Shown here piece by piece: positions 37,426 to 48,463 of a stretch of DNA of 64,000 bases. The position numbers and the translations under genes were made by a program. Positions within the stretch are counted from its first letter, which is position 1. Each line of letters begins with the position of its first letter. Source of the DNA: Paramyrothecium sp. XJ0827 (Eukaryota > Ascomycota > Sordariomycetes > Hypocreales > Stachybotryaceae); assembly GCA_020881915.1 (NCBI GenBank), contig JAJFPB010000003.1, positions 5,146,001 through 5,210,000 on the forward strand, in the 5' to 3' direction. The notes beneath the pieces were generated by a model, which saw only the letters and a list, made by a program, of their open reading frames with translations, was not told where the DNA came from and made no database searches.

Positions 37426-39062
37426 GTGTTTATGCCACCATGCTTGTTTCGGCAAGTGCGTCAAGCGTCGACGTTGACCAATACCGAGTCGCTCGCAGCC
37501 TCGGATGCCGCTGTTCTGCAAGCTACCCCAATTGGTACGGAACATAGGCTTATGTTGATACTGCTTACCTTTCTCGCCGGCTCACACGTTTCCGTCGACA
37601 TGTTCTTCCAGGCAGCCATGCCCCGGAAGGGATGGGCCACAGATGGCGGGGTCGAGACCTCTTCGTCTGAATGGGTTCTCGGCCACATACTATCGACCAA
37701 GGCCTCGATTCGAGCTGCATTTGATAGACTTGTGGAGTTGTCTCTGGTCTCATCAACAGGAGACGCAATATATTCGATCAATGCGGATGCAAGGATGATG
37801 ATCCTGAATACATTGCCACTTGACCTTCATTCTTTTTGGCGACAACAGGCCCTATACGTGGCTTGTGCGGCCATTCCCTGGAAATACTTACATCCACCGT
37901 CAGTCTGTCCTGCGCGATATACCCTTCCATCTTGCTGACGTTCAATAGGAACCTTCAAATCAGAGAGACCATCAGACCCCACGTCATCCACACCCTGAAA
38001 GCTGTCAGGGATTGTGATGGTTACGAGTCTGTGCCACTTGATTACATGACCGGGTTGGTCTCAGCCCTTGTCGAAGCATCCCGATTCTCTGGCTTGGAAT
38101 GGAAACGCACGATGATAACAGAGGCTCGAAAAGTCCTAAGCCACTCATCGAATGACTGTCTAGAGCTTCTCCTTACACAAAGAGAAGTCTTGCTAGACCG
38201 ACTATCGAAGGAGACAGCCAACGCTGCACCGTCAAACCAAGACTTGAGCGATACTGATCGGCGAACACGCGCAGCTTTTGGATCTGCCATCATTCAAGAA
38301 GCGGTGAATCACTTCCAAAATGAAGAACTGTCATTGGCTCTGAGCGCCATGGACAAGTGGACTCCTGTACGGGGCTCAACCTCAATCCTCGAGGATATCA
38401 TTGTCTTTCGCATGAACAACCTCCGCGGGAAAATCTTGCGATATCACGGGAAGTTCGAGGACTCTATTCAGAGTCTGCGTTCATCCCAGGACATCATAGA
38501 GGCTCATAAAGAGATCTACTTCGACGAAGACTTTGGTGACTTGATTTCTGAGCTGGCCGATGCACTCCAGGAAATTGGAGATTTCAGGCACAGCGAAGCG
38601 CTGCTCAGAAAACAATTATTACAAGATAATACAACAGCAACTAGAAACGTTCTCTAGCTTTCCCTTGCGGAGTGTCTCTTTGCTCAACACAAATTTGCGG
38701 AGGCAGAAGCACAGTGTGCCGAACTCAAAAGCTGCGATGCTTTGACGAAAATGGCACGGCTACGTCTCTGCATCACTGTTGCGAAGCTATGCCATGTCCA
38801 GTCAAACTTGACCGAAGCATTCGTTTGGTGGACAGAAGCCCTTCAAGCAATCAATAAGTTTCCTCCAACCAGTGGCAATGCAACTTGTGTCATTTATCTT
38901 TCTTTGTGTGATGTTCTAAAGCGTCAAGGACGAAAGGCTCTGGAACAGAACTCACGAACAGAACTGGCCAAGCTCCAAGGTCTATCATTACACGCTGAGG
39001 CAAAATACTGGATTGCAGGGTTAAAACGCTGGCACGAATACATTAGCTCTGCATCCTCCTAG
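37426..39062 (+). pseudogene. NLR-like winged-helix/TPR gene, broken
   Basis: The readable part runs from 37426 to an intron at 37899-37948 (GTCAGT, CTGAC branch, AATAG), then on to 39062. The first exon resembles the winged-helix end of fungal NB-ARC proteins (LILLTFLAGSHVSVDMFFQAA, then LVELSLV and SINADARMMILNTL). The second is a helical TPR-type array with typical A-L-x-x-x-G patterns (FEDSIQSLRSSQDIIEAH; HSEALLRKQLL). A TAG at 38655-38657 interrupts it in frame, and the same frame continues with good TPR sequence (LSLAECLFAQHKFAEAEAQC) to 39062. No short intron removes the stop. The P-loop half is not found intact upstream. I judge it a pseudogene of an incompatibility or immunity-type receptor; a single C to T change (CAG to TAG) would explain the stop. 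Confidence 0.65.
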
Positions 39063-39976
39063 CTTAGACTTACTTCTACATTCGTCAGCCTCAGCCTCTC
39101 CTAGACCAGAAGCTTCGAGGTACTGGACCGACAACTGTGGCTTGCGTGCACCGCTGCTTGTAGACGTGCATAATGGATGGTGTCCACACCGGATCGAGTG
39201 GGTTGAGGGAGGTGAATGAGAAACAGCACAACGACAAAGCATGAGGAAGGAGGGGGATGTAGATAATACCTTCCGGACAGGGCCAATAGATGTTCACAAC
39301 TTATACATAGATGGTCATGTAATGCGCGCTGGTCTATGATATGCCTGAAGGGGCGATAACACTGGCCGCAGTTCAACTCAGAAGCTGCCAGGGCGCTCCA
39401 GTTGATTCGCAATGAAAAACATCCTACTTACTCACTTCTTCACCGTCAGTTTTCTTTTTTGCTCCTCTCTAACAATCCGGAAGGGAGGGGGTGAGGGGGC
39501 TGCAACATTTGGTGTGGATAGTGAAAGCACTCACGAGACTCTCCCTACATACCTAGTCCAGGCTGCCACACGAAGCATTTGGAACTGAGGAGCTTTGGTC
39601 GAGCATCGAACATTACAAACAACCGACAGACTAACAAAAATCACTTCTCCGTTGTTATGCAAACCAAGTGCAAGTTCCAATGCAAGGCGCACTACCCAAG
39701 ATTGAATGTTACGCTGGTGCCTACGACTACGGCTCCCAAAGTGCACATTTGTTGGGCTCTCATGCAGCACTGCCTCACCTTCACCGCTCAAGTAGTGTCG
39801 TTACCTCACCCCAGCTCGTGTCGAGCCCGCTGTTGAGCAAAACATCGACCTCAGTTTCATCTCTCAATTTCTCAGCCATCGGAAAAGCCAGATCATCGAG
39901 CCACTACCATTGTTAGCCATTGCTCTTTGACGACTGGTGACTGTATAGCCCGCCGTGGCTCATACTTCTACCAAAT
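39063..39976. other. Intergenic, 0.9 kb
   Basis: No gene is recognised. Overlapping small frames on both strands (39101-39412, 39531-39916) lack domains. The right end is the promoter of the ankyrin gene. Confidence 0.5.
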
Positions 39977-42900
39977 ATGGCAGCCGAAGGTTTAGCCTTG
40001 GCCGCTTCATTCGCGGGACTCCTATCACTGGGCCTTCAGGTCACTGGCGGCGTCGTCAAATACCTTGACGCTTTTAAGGGTCGTGATGAGGAGTTGACAT
40101 TCATCAGACAACAGAACATTGCTCTCACAGCCACTCTTTCAGCCATTGAGACAGCGTCGTCGAGTTTCCAGGGCCAAAGCCCAGAGCTTACCGTTGCAGT
40201 AACTCAAAATGTGCAGCTCTGCAAGAAAGAGCTCAGTAGTGTGGACGCACTGCGTGTCGAGCTTGCTGACCAGCAGAATAATACCTGGACAGGGCGGCTG
40301 AAGAATAAAAAGAAGGAGGTGACCTATGCTTTTCATCAGTCGAAAATTCAGCAACTAGCCTGGCGATTGCAGCAAGCGAATGAAGCTCTCCAGCTCACTC
40401 TTACTGGATTAGGGCTGTAGGTTGACATTTCCCTCACTTGCTCACTCAGCAGTCTAATACACTGGCAGAGAAATGTCCAAGTTGACTACAACCAAGTTGA
40501 CTGAAATAGAATCAGCATCGCAGGATCATGCCTCCGAGCTACGTCTTGTTCATTCAAAAGTAGCAGCAGTCGAGATGCCCATTATTAGCATTCTGAACGA
40601 GCTACCTATTTTACAACACAGTGTTCATACTACTGCCAACTTGGTAGTATCGAATTCCGAGGTTATCATACACAGAATACAGGGAAGCCACGATACCATC
40701 CAGCAGGACTTTCAGAGGTCTCACGACTCCATGCAAACGCATTTGAGGCAGCAAGGAGAGGCACTCGCAAGGCTCGAAAGGCTACTAGGGAACCTGCGGC
40801 AACAAGATGAGCAAACCCTAGCTTATGGGACCATTGCTCGTAGAGCAGCTAGCAAACCGGCGGTATTGAAGGAATTATGTGACGGCATGCAGGGCCCAAC
40901 CCAAAGTCATAGTCGAAATTACCACCCTCATGTATCCGTGCATCGCCCACAAAGCACAAATACAATATCGGTCGAGGACTTACGACATGAATCAGCAGCA
41001 GGCAAAACCTGCATCTGCCGTCGCTCCCATCGATCACTAGCGAAACGAGGGGTACAGTGGAAGCACATTCATCTTTCCAACGAATGGGAAAGCCGAGGCC
41101 ATTGGCCTAGTTGCCCACTTTCCAACATATTAAGAACGGACCGACAAACAGTAGAGCTGGTGTATACAGGGCTCGCTCACGTGCTGAAATCAGCTATCAA
41201 CATCTCATTCTCATGGACATCCGGGGCAGGTGGCTTCAGCCTTAGCCCAAGCTTCCGCTATTATCCAACTGTGGATGGTTATTCGGACCCTGCTTTTCGT
41301 CTTCTTGAACTCATCAAAAATTGCCATTGGCGTGTTACGTCGAAAAACAAGGAGACTTTTCTGAACGCTTGCTTGAGGCGACTGGTACGACTCTTTGACG
41401 ACAGGAGAGCGAACCCAGCCGCTATAAACCAGAGAAGTCAAACCTTAATGCATATTGCAGTCGATAACGTACGGTTTAAGCTCTCTACAAAAGCATCTGG
41501 ACGACTGATTCGTATTTAGCTGATATTACCAGAAACGTTATCCGATGAAGAAACCCAAATGATAAAGACCACCTCTTTAGACCTAATCCGGACCCTGCTT
41601 TTGTATGATGTTCCCTCACTCACCTATGATTTGGAAGGTCAGTTTCTTACATATTATGCATTATAAGCTACTGAGATGAAGACAGCATGTTCGCCACTAC
41701 TTTTATTAGGGTTGCTCGATATCAACATCACGCACGACGCCCTAAATGCTCTATTAGAGATAAACGTGTCAGACCAATCAGCAGCCTTGGGTGAACCTAG
41801 CATCGATACCCTTTTATCCTCGGGCAGGGATTGGGCTATCAATCCTATCTTACATTATGATTTGTCTCCTGGCTTTGCAGAAGGTACGTTGATTGTGAAT
41901 CTGCATTCCTACCTGGTTGGCCCGCACTAACTATATGCAGCCTGTTATTGTGGTCCATTGAGCATGGCCGTGGTCCACAATAATGTCCACGAAGCAGCTC
42001 AGATCTTGGAACAATACCCCACTTCAATATCCGAGCTTGATCTTCATGGGAACAGCCCAGTTCATCTGGCAGCGGCGAAACCTCTAATGCTCAATCTTTT
42101 AGCAAAAGCTGCAGACCTTGAACTATTGAACTATCGCAACAAATCTGGATTCACTGCAGTAGAGACAGCCATGTTGTTAAGCTCTCGGCAATGTGTAAAT
42201 GGCTCTACTCCTGACAGATGTCGAGATTGTGCCTGCACTCAAAGTTTGGAAATTCTGCTGAACTCCGGTTGCAATCTACGCATGCATCGAATCGAAAAGT
42301 CAAAGTTCCATCATCGCTCACCTTTCTTATACGAATTTCTCAATGATGCCTCAGAGCTCGCTCGGCGCCGCTATGTATTCCATATGAAGGAGATATGCAC
42401 TCCTCGGCTGCAACAACTGTCATTAGGTCAACGTAGATTTTCAAGTCGAAATAGGACGGATTCAGGGTGGAATACTACCACCACTAGCCCTAGCATTTCC
42501 CAACTACAAGGAAAATCGCACAACAACATCGGGGAAAGTGAGAAGAAAGACTGGAACTGGATATATCGGGAGCTCGATTGTGACCTGCACCTTAGTGAGC
42601 TTTTTAATCGTCATGGATTTCGACCTCATCCGTCATTCTTTGTTGATTTACCAGAATTTCGATCTTTCAGGCCATCACTAGATCCAGATTTTATATGCTG
42701 GATGGCTGATCATGGTGCAGACTTATATCTGACATCATCAGCAGGACCCTCCGAAACGCGCGAAGCACCAAATGTTGGATTGTTTGGGGCTCATTTTGCC
42801 TTCTACATGCCAGCCATTTGGTGGCCGGCATATGAACTGGCAGTCTTGAATGACCTGATTGAAGCTGTGGAACGGCGCAAGCTTACAGATGGTTGCGAAT

Positions 42901-43625
42901 GCCATTGCTCGAGAGGAGGCTGTAGCCCTTTCTTGTGGATGCTGAAGGCGATGACGTGCAGGCCCACGCTTCTGGAATATACTCAGAACTTGGAACGTTA
43001 CTACAGCGGATGCGGATCTGAAATGGTAATGTTGACATACGCAGCGGCAATTCGGTACATAACCTTTCGTGCTTTGGACCTTCGCCACACCTGTTGTGCC
43101 CGGGGGTCTTTCATTTGGGGCGAGGGGAAGGCAGTGGCACTTCGGTTCATGAAATTTCCTGCTTTGGACCTTTGCCACGCCTGTTGCGCCCCGGCGACTC
43201 TCAAACGCGACGGGAGGGAGTGGAGCAAAAAAGACGAGGAGAGGGAATGGAGCAAAAGAGATGATGCAGATCTCATTAACGAGGAACAGGCTTCTCTCTT
43301 GATGTTGCATGAAAGACTAGTGGCGGAATTTGAAAAGGAGGCTCTCAACTTTCTGGAACATGGAACAGATGGTCGCTCACTATTCCCATTTTTCTGGTCT
43401 TCATTTTGGCTTGTGAGAATGGAAGAAGAATTGAGGCAGCTAAATGGCAACGAGTTGACCCTCGCAGAGAGACGAGGCGCAGAAGCCATCGGCGTTCAAT
43501 GGTGTGAGCCAATTGGAAAGGAAGAAGAGGAGGAGGAGGGAACCTGGTATAGTTGGGCAACCATGGAATATTATTGGCATGAGTTGGATCAGATTTGCTC
43601 CGAGTACAAAGAGGCAGACGAATGA
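39977..43625 (+). CDS. Large ankyrin-repeat protein, unknown function
   Basis: Five exons (39977-40416, 40469-41468, 41520-41637, 41686-41883, 41941-43625) give 1146 residues. The TAG at 41517 is not a break: it ends an intron (GTACGG..TTTAG, 51 bp). The first 145 residues match the N-terminal helical domain common in fungal NLR and ankyrin proteins (small hydrophobic start GLALAASFAGLLSLGLQV, then coiled helices). A Gln-rich coiled coil follows (about 150-270). Ankyrin-like units appear near SQTLMHIAVDN (about 475), LLGLLDINITHDALNALLE (about 530) and DLHGNSPVHLAAAKP (about 620). The last third is unassigned, with cysteine-rich stretches and a tandem duplication of about 30 residues near 43050-43200. 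No kinase, protease or NTPase motif is seen. Such proteins are poorly known; a role in self/non-self or stress sensing is only a guess from neighbours and N-terminal domain. Confidence 0.75.
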
Positions 43626-44002
43626 GCCACATTTGGGCATTTCGATTACGCTAGAACAGGGTCTCTGAATCTTCCTTGGCTGTCCCACCTCGAATTTAGG
43701 ACATTCCTGTCTTACCACTAGTTTCCATTATCATGCACCGCTGAATCTGCTTCCTTTTTAGCACCCAAAGTTACAAGGAAAGATAGGGTGTTTGCGCAGA
43801 ACCAGGCTCACAAATCGACGAACTCTGAGTTGGGCTACGAGCTTCCAGATTGGTCGTGTCATGGTGGTTGCATACGCATACCATGTGTCTTGTGCTCTGT
43901 GTATCAAATGAGGGTGAAAGGAAAGTGCCATTATTCCTTTAATTTAGCCTAAGGCCACGCAGTGATACCCGCCAATGTTCGAGGCGGCCCGCGTTTTGTG
44001 GT
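43626..44002. other. Flank between ankyrin gene and transposable element
   Basis: No gene is seen. The last bases lead into the 9-bp target duplication at 44003. Confidence 0.5.
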
Positions 44003-44011
44003 CCCTGTCTA

Positions 44012-44234
44012 GGGGCCCCATAGGGACACGCCTAGGCGCCTCTCCACTTCTGCACGCGTAGGCGTGCGGATTATGTCAGCCCCCAATTTGGCACAACTCC
44101 ACAACTGCATTTCGAGTTTGAGGCTGGCGGGTTTCAGAATCCCGAGATTCAGAACTGCAATGAATTCCTAATTATCAAGCTGAATACAATTCCTGCTGCT
44201 CTTTTCCATCATTCTCAGCCGCCTCCCAGATGTC
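44012..44234 (+). repeat. Left terminal inverted repeat (223 bp)
   Basis: It begins GGGGCCCCATAGGGACACGC and ends CCCAGATGTC. It matches the reverse complement of 48092-48315 with one substitution (C/T in GCACGCGTAGG) and one extra T in the right copy. Confidence 0.95.
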
Positions 44235-44329
44235 GCGCATGCCTCTTCTGCTAGAAAATGGATTACTTTCCATCTCTGCCGCTACCTGAGCCTCCACCCG
44301 ATCATCTTCTGCATACTTGGGCATTGTAG

Positions 44330-44475
44330 AGTAGAGGGAGCTCTACCCACTTCTCTACCCTACCCAGGTAGAGGAGTGGTCTCCTCTACCCTACCCAGGT
44401 AGAATGGGTAGAGTAGTGGGTAGAGTAGTGGGTAGAGTAGTGGGTAGATTGGTGGATAGACTATAAGGTAGGTAG
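44330..44475. repeat. Subterminal GGGTAGAGTAGT repeats
   Basis: Several 12-bp units of GGGTAGAGTAGT and related GTAGA/CTACC motifs in both orientations lie between the left inverted repeat and the hAT transposase. hAT elements often carry such subterminal arrays where their transposase binds, so this may be the surviving end of the hAT element. Confidence 0.7.
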
Positions 44476-44527
44476 GGAAGGCAGATGCTGTATATATGCT
44501 CAATTCTCCGTAATAAGCCACCTTGTA

Positions 44528-46130
44528 TTATACATCCCAACCCTCTTCATCGAAATCAATATTCATTTCATCATCCATCTCCACAGCCTCTACCATCATC
44601 GCTAGCTGCTCCTCCGAAGAGATGAGCTTCCTCGCGAACCAGTTGCCCATGCACTCTAACCTCTGGAGGTTCTCTGGCGATAACCTAAGCCTGTCCCAGC
44701 TCTGCGTACGGCGTGCGCCCGAGAATTGTTGTTCTGGTTCAGCGGAGGAGGGTGCGATTGAGAGAATATTGATGGCCATACGGTGGAGACGAGGATAGCG
44801 CCGGCGCTGCTCTGGAACTAACCACCACTGAAGAGGAGTTATCTTTAGAGCATCAAGATCGATAGTTTTATCTTCAATAAACGCCGTAAACGTATCTTCA
44901 TCCTCTTGCGAAGTAGATTGAACTCTTAGACGACGTTTCAGCCGGTCTAATTCATTCTCTATCCTCTTCTTCGAGGATGGATGAGACGTATCGATATCAG
45001 CAGCAGCAGCAGGGAGTGATTCATGAGGGAGATGCGCGTATTGCTTCTGCCAGATCGAATAAGCAGCATCAATAGTCTTCTGATGCCACTCTTCAGGCCA
45101 GTTCTGAAGAAGATAATGCTTCCGCTTCGAGGGATCGAGAAGCATCGCGGCGGCGTATACTGGCGTTGACTCAACGAGGGCGTAGTATTTATCAAGGATA
45201 AACCAGCCCATCTCAATAGAATGAACCATGCGGAGGTCCTTCTCTGGGCCTGATTTACCGGTATATAGCACCTATAAAACATCAGCTTTAAGCATTGTCT
45301 TGATGAAATAGGATAAACCTTCTGATCCTCAAAGAAGGTGAGGATAGCATCCATCAGTGTAAGGCTCTGGGATAATGAAGCCTCACTGCCTTCAACCCAT
45401 AGCGTACCACTAGCAAATACAGAGAGAAACCTCTCCGTACGCTTAAGTGTATCCCACTCAACACCATTGAGTCGAAAGTTATCGCATTCAAGGTGTTTAT
45501 CAATGAAGTCCTTAATCTCTCGCTCCTTGCGTGTCGTACGCTTGATGAGATGATAGCATGAGGACCATCGAGTGTCGTTATCAATCCCTAATGTAATGCC
45601 GACAGCCTCTATCCATCGGTCATGATGGATAGAGCTGTTTCGAAGCCATACAGCTAGGGTATGAAGCTTCTGGAGCGCAGTAGTAGCACCCCAGCCTTCG
45701 AAACCTTTATGCTTCGCTTTAACTTTACCCCCTCTTCTCTGGGCTTGTTCATGAGCTCTTATTGAGGCCGGATTATCCTCAACGACCGGTACATCAAGGT
45801 AGGCCGAGAATAGCTTGTAAGGGTCGGTGTCTTCCGTCTCTTCAATAGCCGCCAGAGCAGCTTTGAGTGCTTCTTTTGAGGTGGCAAGGAGAAAGGCTTG
45901 AAGGGCAAGGTTAAGAATATGATCAAGGCAGCGGATGCGGTGCGTAACTGGATCATAATCAATCTGTTCGATATAAGTAAATACTCATGTAAAAGCTAGT
46001 GTATACAAACCCCAAATGCAAGTTTTAGAGACCGGGAGAGCCCTATGAGTAGAGTATCATTTGAAGTGGCGTTATCTCCAGTGTGATAGCCGAGTTTCGT
46101 TGTTACCCCGAAGGATTTAAGGGTGCGGGG
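44528..46130 (-). pseudogene. hAT transposase, 5'-truncated
   Basis: On the minus strand the coding parts run from about 46130 to the stop at 44528, with likely introns near 46010-45965 and 45320-45275. Recognisable parts in order are a LGYHTGDNATSND segment with the catalytic-domain aspartate, a RIRCLDHILNLALQAFL segment, and the C-terminal dimerisation domain (LQWWLVPEQRRRYPRLHRMAINILSIAPSSAEPEQQFS). These define the hAT superfamily. The N-terminal BED zinc finger and first catalytic part are missing because the frame stops at the junction with the copia segment at about 46130. It cannot make an active transposase from this copy. Confidence 0.82.
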
Positions 46131-47142
46131 ATGATAATCTTCGTCAAAGACAAAACCTACATTGCCGTTTACGTGGACGACTTGCTCATCGCAGGCCCAT
46201 CAAAGGGGACATCGAAATGATTAAACAAAGCCTCAACAAGCGGTTCAGCATGACAGACCTTGGGCCCTGCCATGTCTACCTAGGCATGTCTATTACTCGA
46301 AACCGCAGACAGCGGATACTGAGCCTGTCGCAAGAGGGGTACATTGAGAAAGTCCTGGAGGAATTCGGACTACGGGACTCCAAACCGACTGCGACCCCAG
46401 TGGCAACAGCGAAGCTAGAACCCGCGCTTGACGATGACGAAACCAACACGGATCGCAAGCACTGGTACGCCAAAGCAATCGGGTGTCTGATGTACGCAAT
46501 GCTGGGCACCAGACCAGACATTGCATTCGGCGTCTCGCTCTGCAGCCGTTATCTCGCTAAACCTACTAAGACTCACGAAGCCGCGGTGAAACGCATCATG
46601 AGGTACCTACGAGGAACCTGCGATTTCAAGCTCAAGTTCCAAGGAGACCTTCGCCCATTGACGGGATATACGGACTCTGACTGGGCCGGAGACACCGAGA
46701 CTCGACGGTCCACTGCCGGGTATATCTTCAATATCGGCAGCGGTGCAATCAGCTGGGCTGCAAAGCGGCAGCAGTCGGTGGCCCTGTCTACTTGCGAGGC
46801 CGAATACATGGGGCAGACTCAGGCAACTAAGGAGGCCATTTGGCTGCGGACCTTACTACAAGAACTCTTGAGAGGCGTAGATGCCACAAACCAATTAGCT
46901 GCTACAATCATCTACGGCGATAATCAGGGTGCCATAGCGATGGCTAAGAACCCCAGTACCACTCCCGTACGAAGCACATTGCAATTCAAGAGCATTTTGT
47001 GCGAGAAAAGACGGCCAGCGGAGAGGTTGAGATGAAATATATCCCGACCGACAAACAAGTGGCTGATGGACTCACAAAAGCACTCCCCAAGGATCGTTTT
47101 CAGGTGTTCCGGAAGGCCCTGGGAGTTGTCGGACCGGATGAG
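46131..47142 (+). pseudogene. Ty1/copia RT-RNase H segment, truncated and frameshifted
   Basis: The reverse transcriptase active site YVDD lies at 46170-46181, followed by the typical LGPCHVYLGM, TRPDIAF and GYTDSDWAG stretches leading into RNase H (STCEAEYM; DNQGA). Gag, protease and integrase are absent. Two one-base frameshifts are visible: one soon after YVDD (about 46195-46215) and one in a run of C near 46950. The third frame then carries the usual C-terminal end to a stop near 47142. It is therefore dead. It lies head to head with the truncated hAT gene. Confidence 0.85.
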
Positions 47143-47329
47143 TAAAGCTATTCGGGCCAGAAAGAGGATCCACGCTACGAGGCTTTGCGGTTTCTGAAAC
47201 ACATTCAACACGTGTTACCCTGAGCCACTGCGCGAGGATCCAGTGGGAGTCTACTACCCCGATTACCATGTACAATGGCAGCTCGTCCAACTCACCTCAA
47301 CAACCGCTAGAAGGTCAGTAAGTGACCCG

Positions 47330-47790
47330 GCCGCACTGGTTGCAATTCCCGACCAGACCAAGAAGATCTGGCAAAAGACGAACTCGAAGGCTCGGGGGCT
47401 GTGTCAGCGGACCAAAGCCGGGAAGGAAAGCTGCATGGGTTGCAAGTCCTGGACCAGGCCATGGAACCTTGGTACTGCGAGCAGCCGCAGTTATTGCCAA
47501 CGAGCACCAGGGGCCCCAGGCTGCTAACACGGCCTGGCGCGCTACTAATACGGCGTAATGGATCTGGCAAAAGATGACTCGAAGGCTTCGGGGCTGTACA
47601 AGTGGACCGAAGCCGGGAAGGCCGCTGCCTGGGTTGCAATTCCGGACCAGACCATGGACCTTGGTACTGCTAACAGCCGCAGTGATCGCCAACGGGCACC
47701 AAGGACAGATGCTGCTAACACGGCGCAATGGATCTGGCAAAAGATGAGCTTCCGGCTTTGGGTGCGGTACTCAGTGGACTGAAGCCGTGA
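47330..47790. repeat. Degenerate tandem repeat, about 170-200 bp units
   Basis: Units starting GATCTGGCAAAAGA recur at about 47365, 47560 and 47730 (the last partial). Each is followed by a CGAAGGCT..GGGCTGT..GACCGAAGCCGGGAAGG pattern and a CTTGGTACTGC..AGCCGCAGT stretch. They lie between the copia reading frame and its LTR. Confidence 0.8.
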
Positions 47791-47980
47791 AGAGTAGATA
47801 CCGAGGCGGGCTGCAGTGGGAGCCTTGTCCTATCCAAGACAATATTCCCCACGAGCCCGGGACGGCATCGATATTTCCAGTAACACTCTTTCCTCTTTTC
47901 ACCCACGAAGGTGTTTTAAGGTTTTAATGAGGTTGCTGAGAACTGGTAGACTGAGTACCACCGCCTTGCTCGAGTGGGAG

Positions 47981-48091
47981 TGTTGGAGGTCACGTGTGTG
48001 GACGATCAAGTCTGTGGCAAACTGTATATAAGCGGTGACTCTTCCACCTCTCATTGTGTAATAAGTAACCTGCAATCTTTCCATTTCAACA
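47981..48091 (+). repeat. Putative copia LTR, 111 bp
   Basis: It starts TGTTGG and ends TTTCAACA, the usual TG..CA ends with 5-bp inverted tips. It has a TATATAAG box inside (about 48025) and is preceded by a purine tract GAGTGGGAG, where plus-strand synthesis would start. The last base touches the right inverted repeat at 48092. Confidence 0.7.
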
Positions 48092-48315
48092 GACATCTGG
48101 GAGGCGGCTGAGAATGATGGAAAAGAGCAGCAGGAATTGTATTCAGCTTGATAATTAGGAATTCATTGCAGTTCTGAATCTCGGGATTCTGAAACCCGCC
48201 AGCCTCAAAACTCGAAATGCAGTTGTGGAGTTGTGCCAAATTGGGGGCTGACATAATCCGCACGCCTACACGTGCAGAAGTGGAGAGGCGCCTAGGCGTG
48301 TCCCTATGGGGCCCC
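48092..48315 (-). repeat. Right terminal inverted repeat (224 bp)
   Basis: It is the reverse complement of 44012-44234 with one mismatch and one single-base insertion. Confidence 0.95.
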
Positions 48316-48463
48316 CCCTGTCTAATTCCTATGACTAATCAGCTAGATTGACACCATCCCAGCCCCCGTCAGCGCCTTATCAAGCAGAGCCGCTGCTCAC
48401 GACCACCATCCAAACCGTCGCCAACACTTGATCATCTACAATTGATTAAATCGCCATCCTACC

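Larger units (their letters stand above)
44003..48324. mobile_element. Composite TIR element with 9-bp target duplication
   Basis: The element proper spans 44012-48315 (4304 bp) and is flanked by identical 9-bp direct repeats CCCTGTCTA (44003-44011 and 48316-48324). Its ends are inverted repeats of 223 and 224 bp. Long inverted repeats with a 9-bp target duplication are the hallmark of Mutator-like (MULE) transposons. No MULE transposase is present; the interior instead holds a truncated hAT transposase and a truncated copia segment. It therefore looks non-autonomous, mobilised by a transposase elsewhere in the genome. The near identity of the two ends argues for recent movement. Confidence 0.85.

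Noticed and set aside
41517..41519. In-frame TAG in the ankyrin gene taken as a nonsense mutation
   Set aside because: A 51-bp intron (41469-41519) with GTACGG donor, CTGAT branch and TTTAG acceptor ends exactly there and keeps the frame.
44003..48324. Whole element called a simple hAT transposon
   Set aside because: hAT elements have short inverted ends and 8-bp target duplications; here the ends are 223 bp and the duplication is 9 bp, and the hAT gene is truncated inside.
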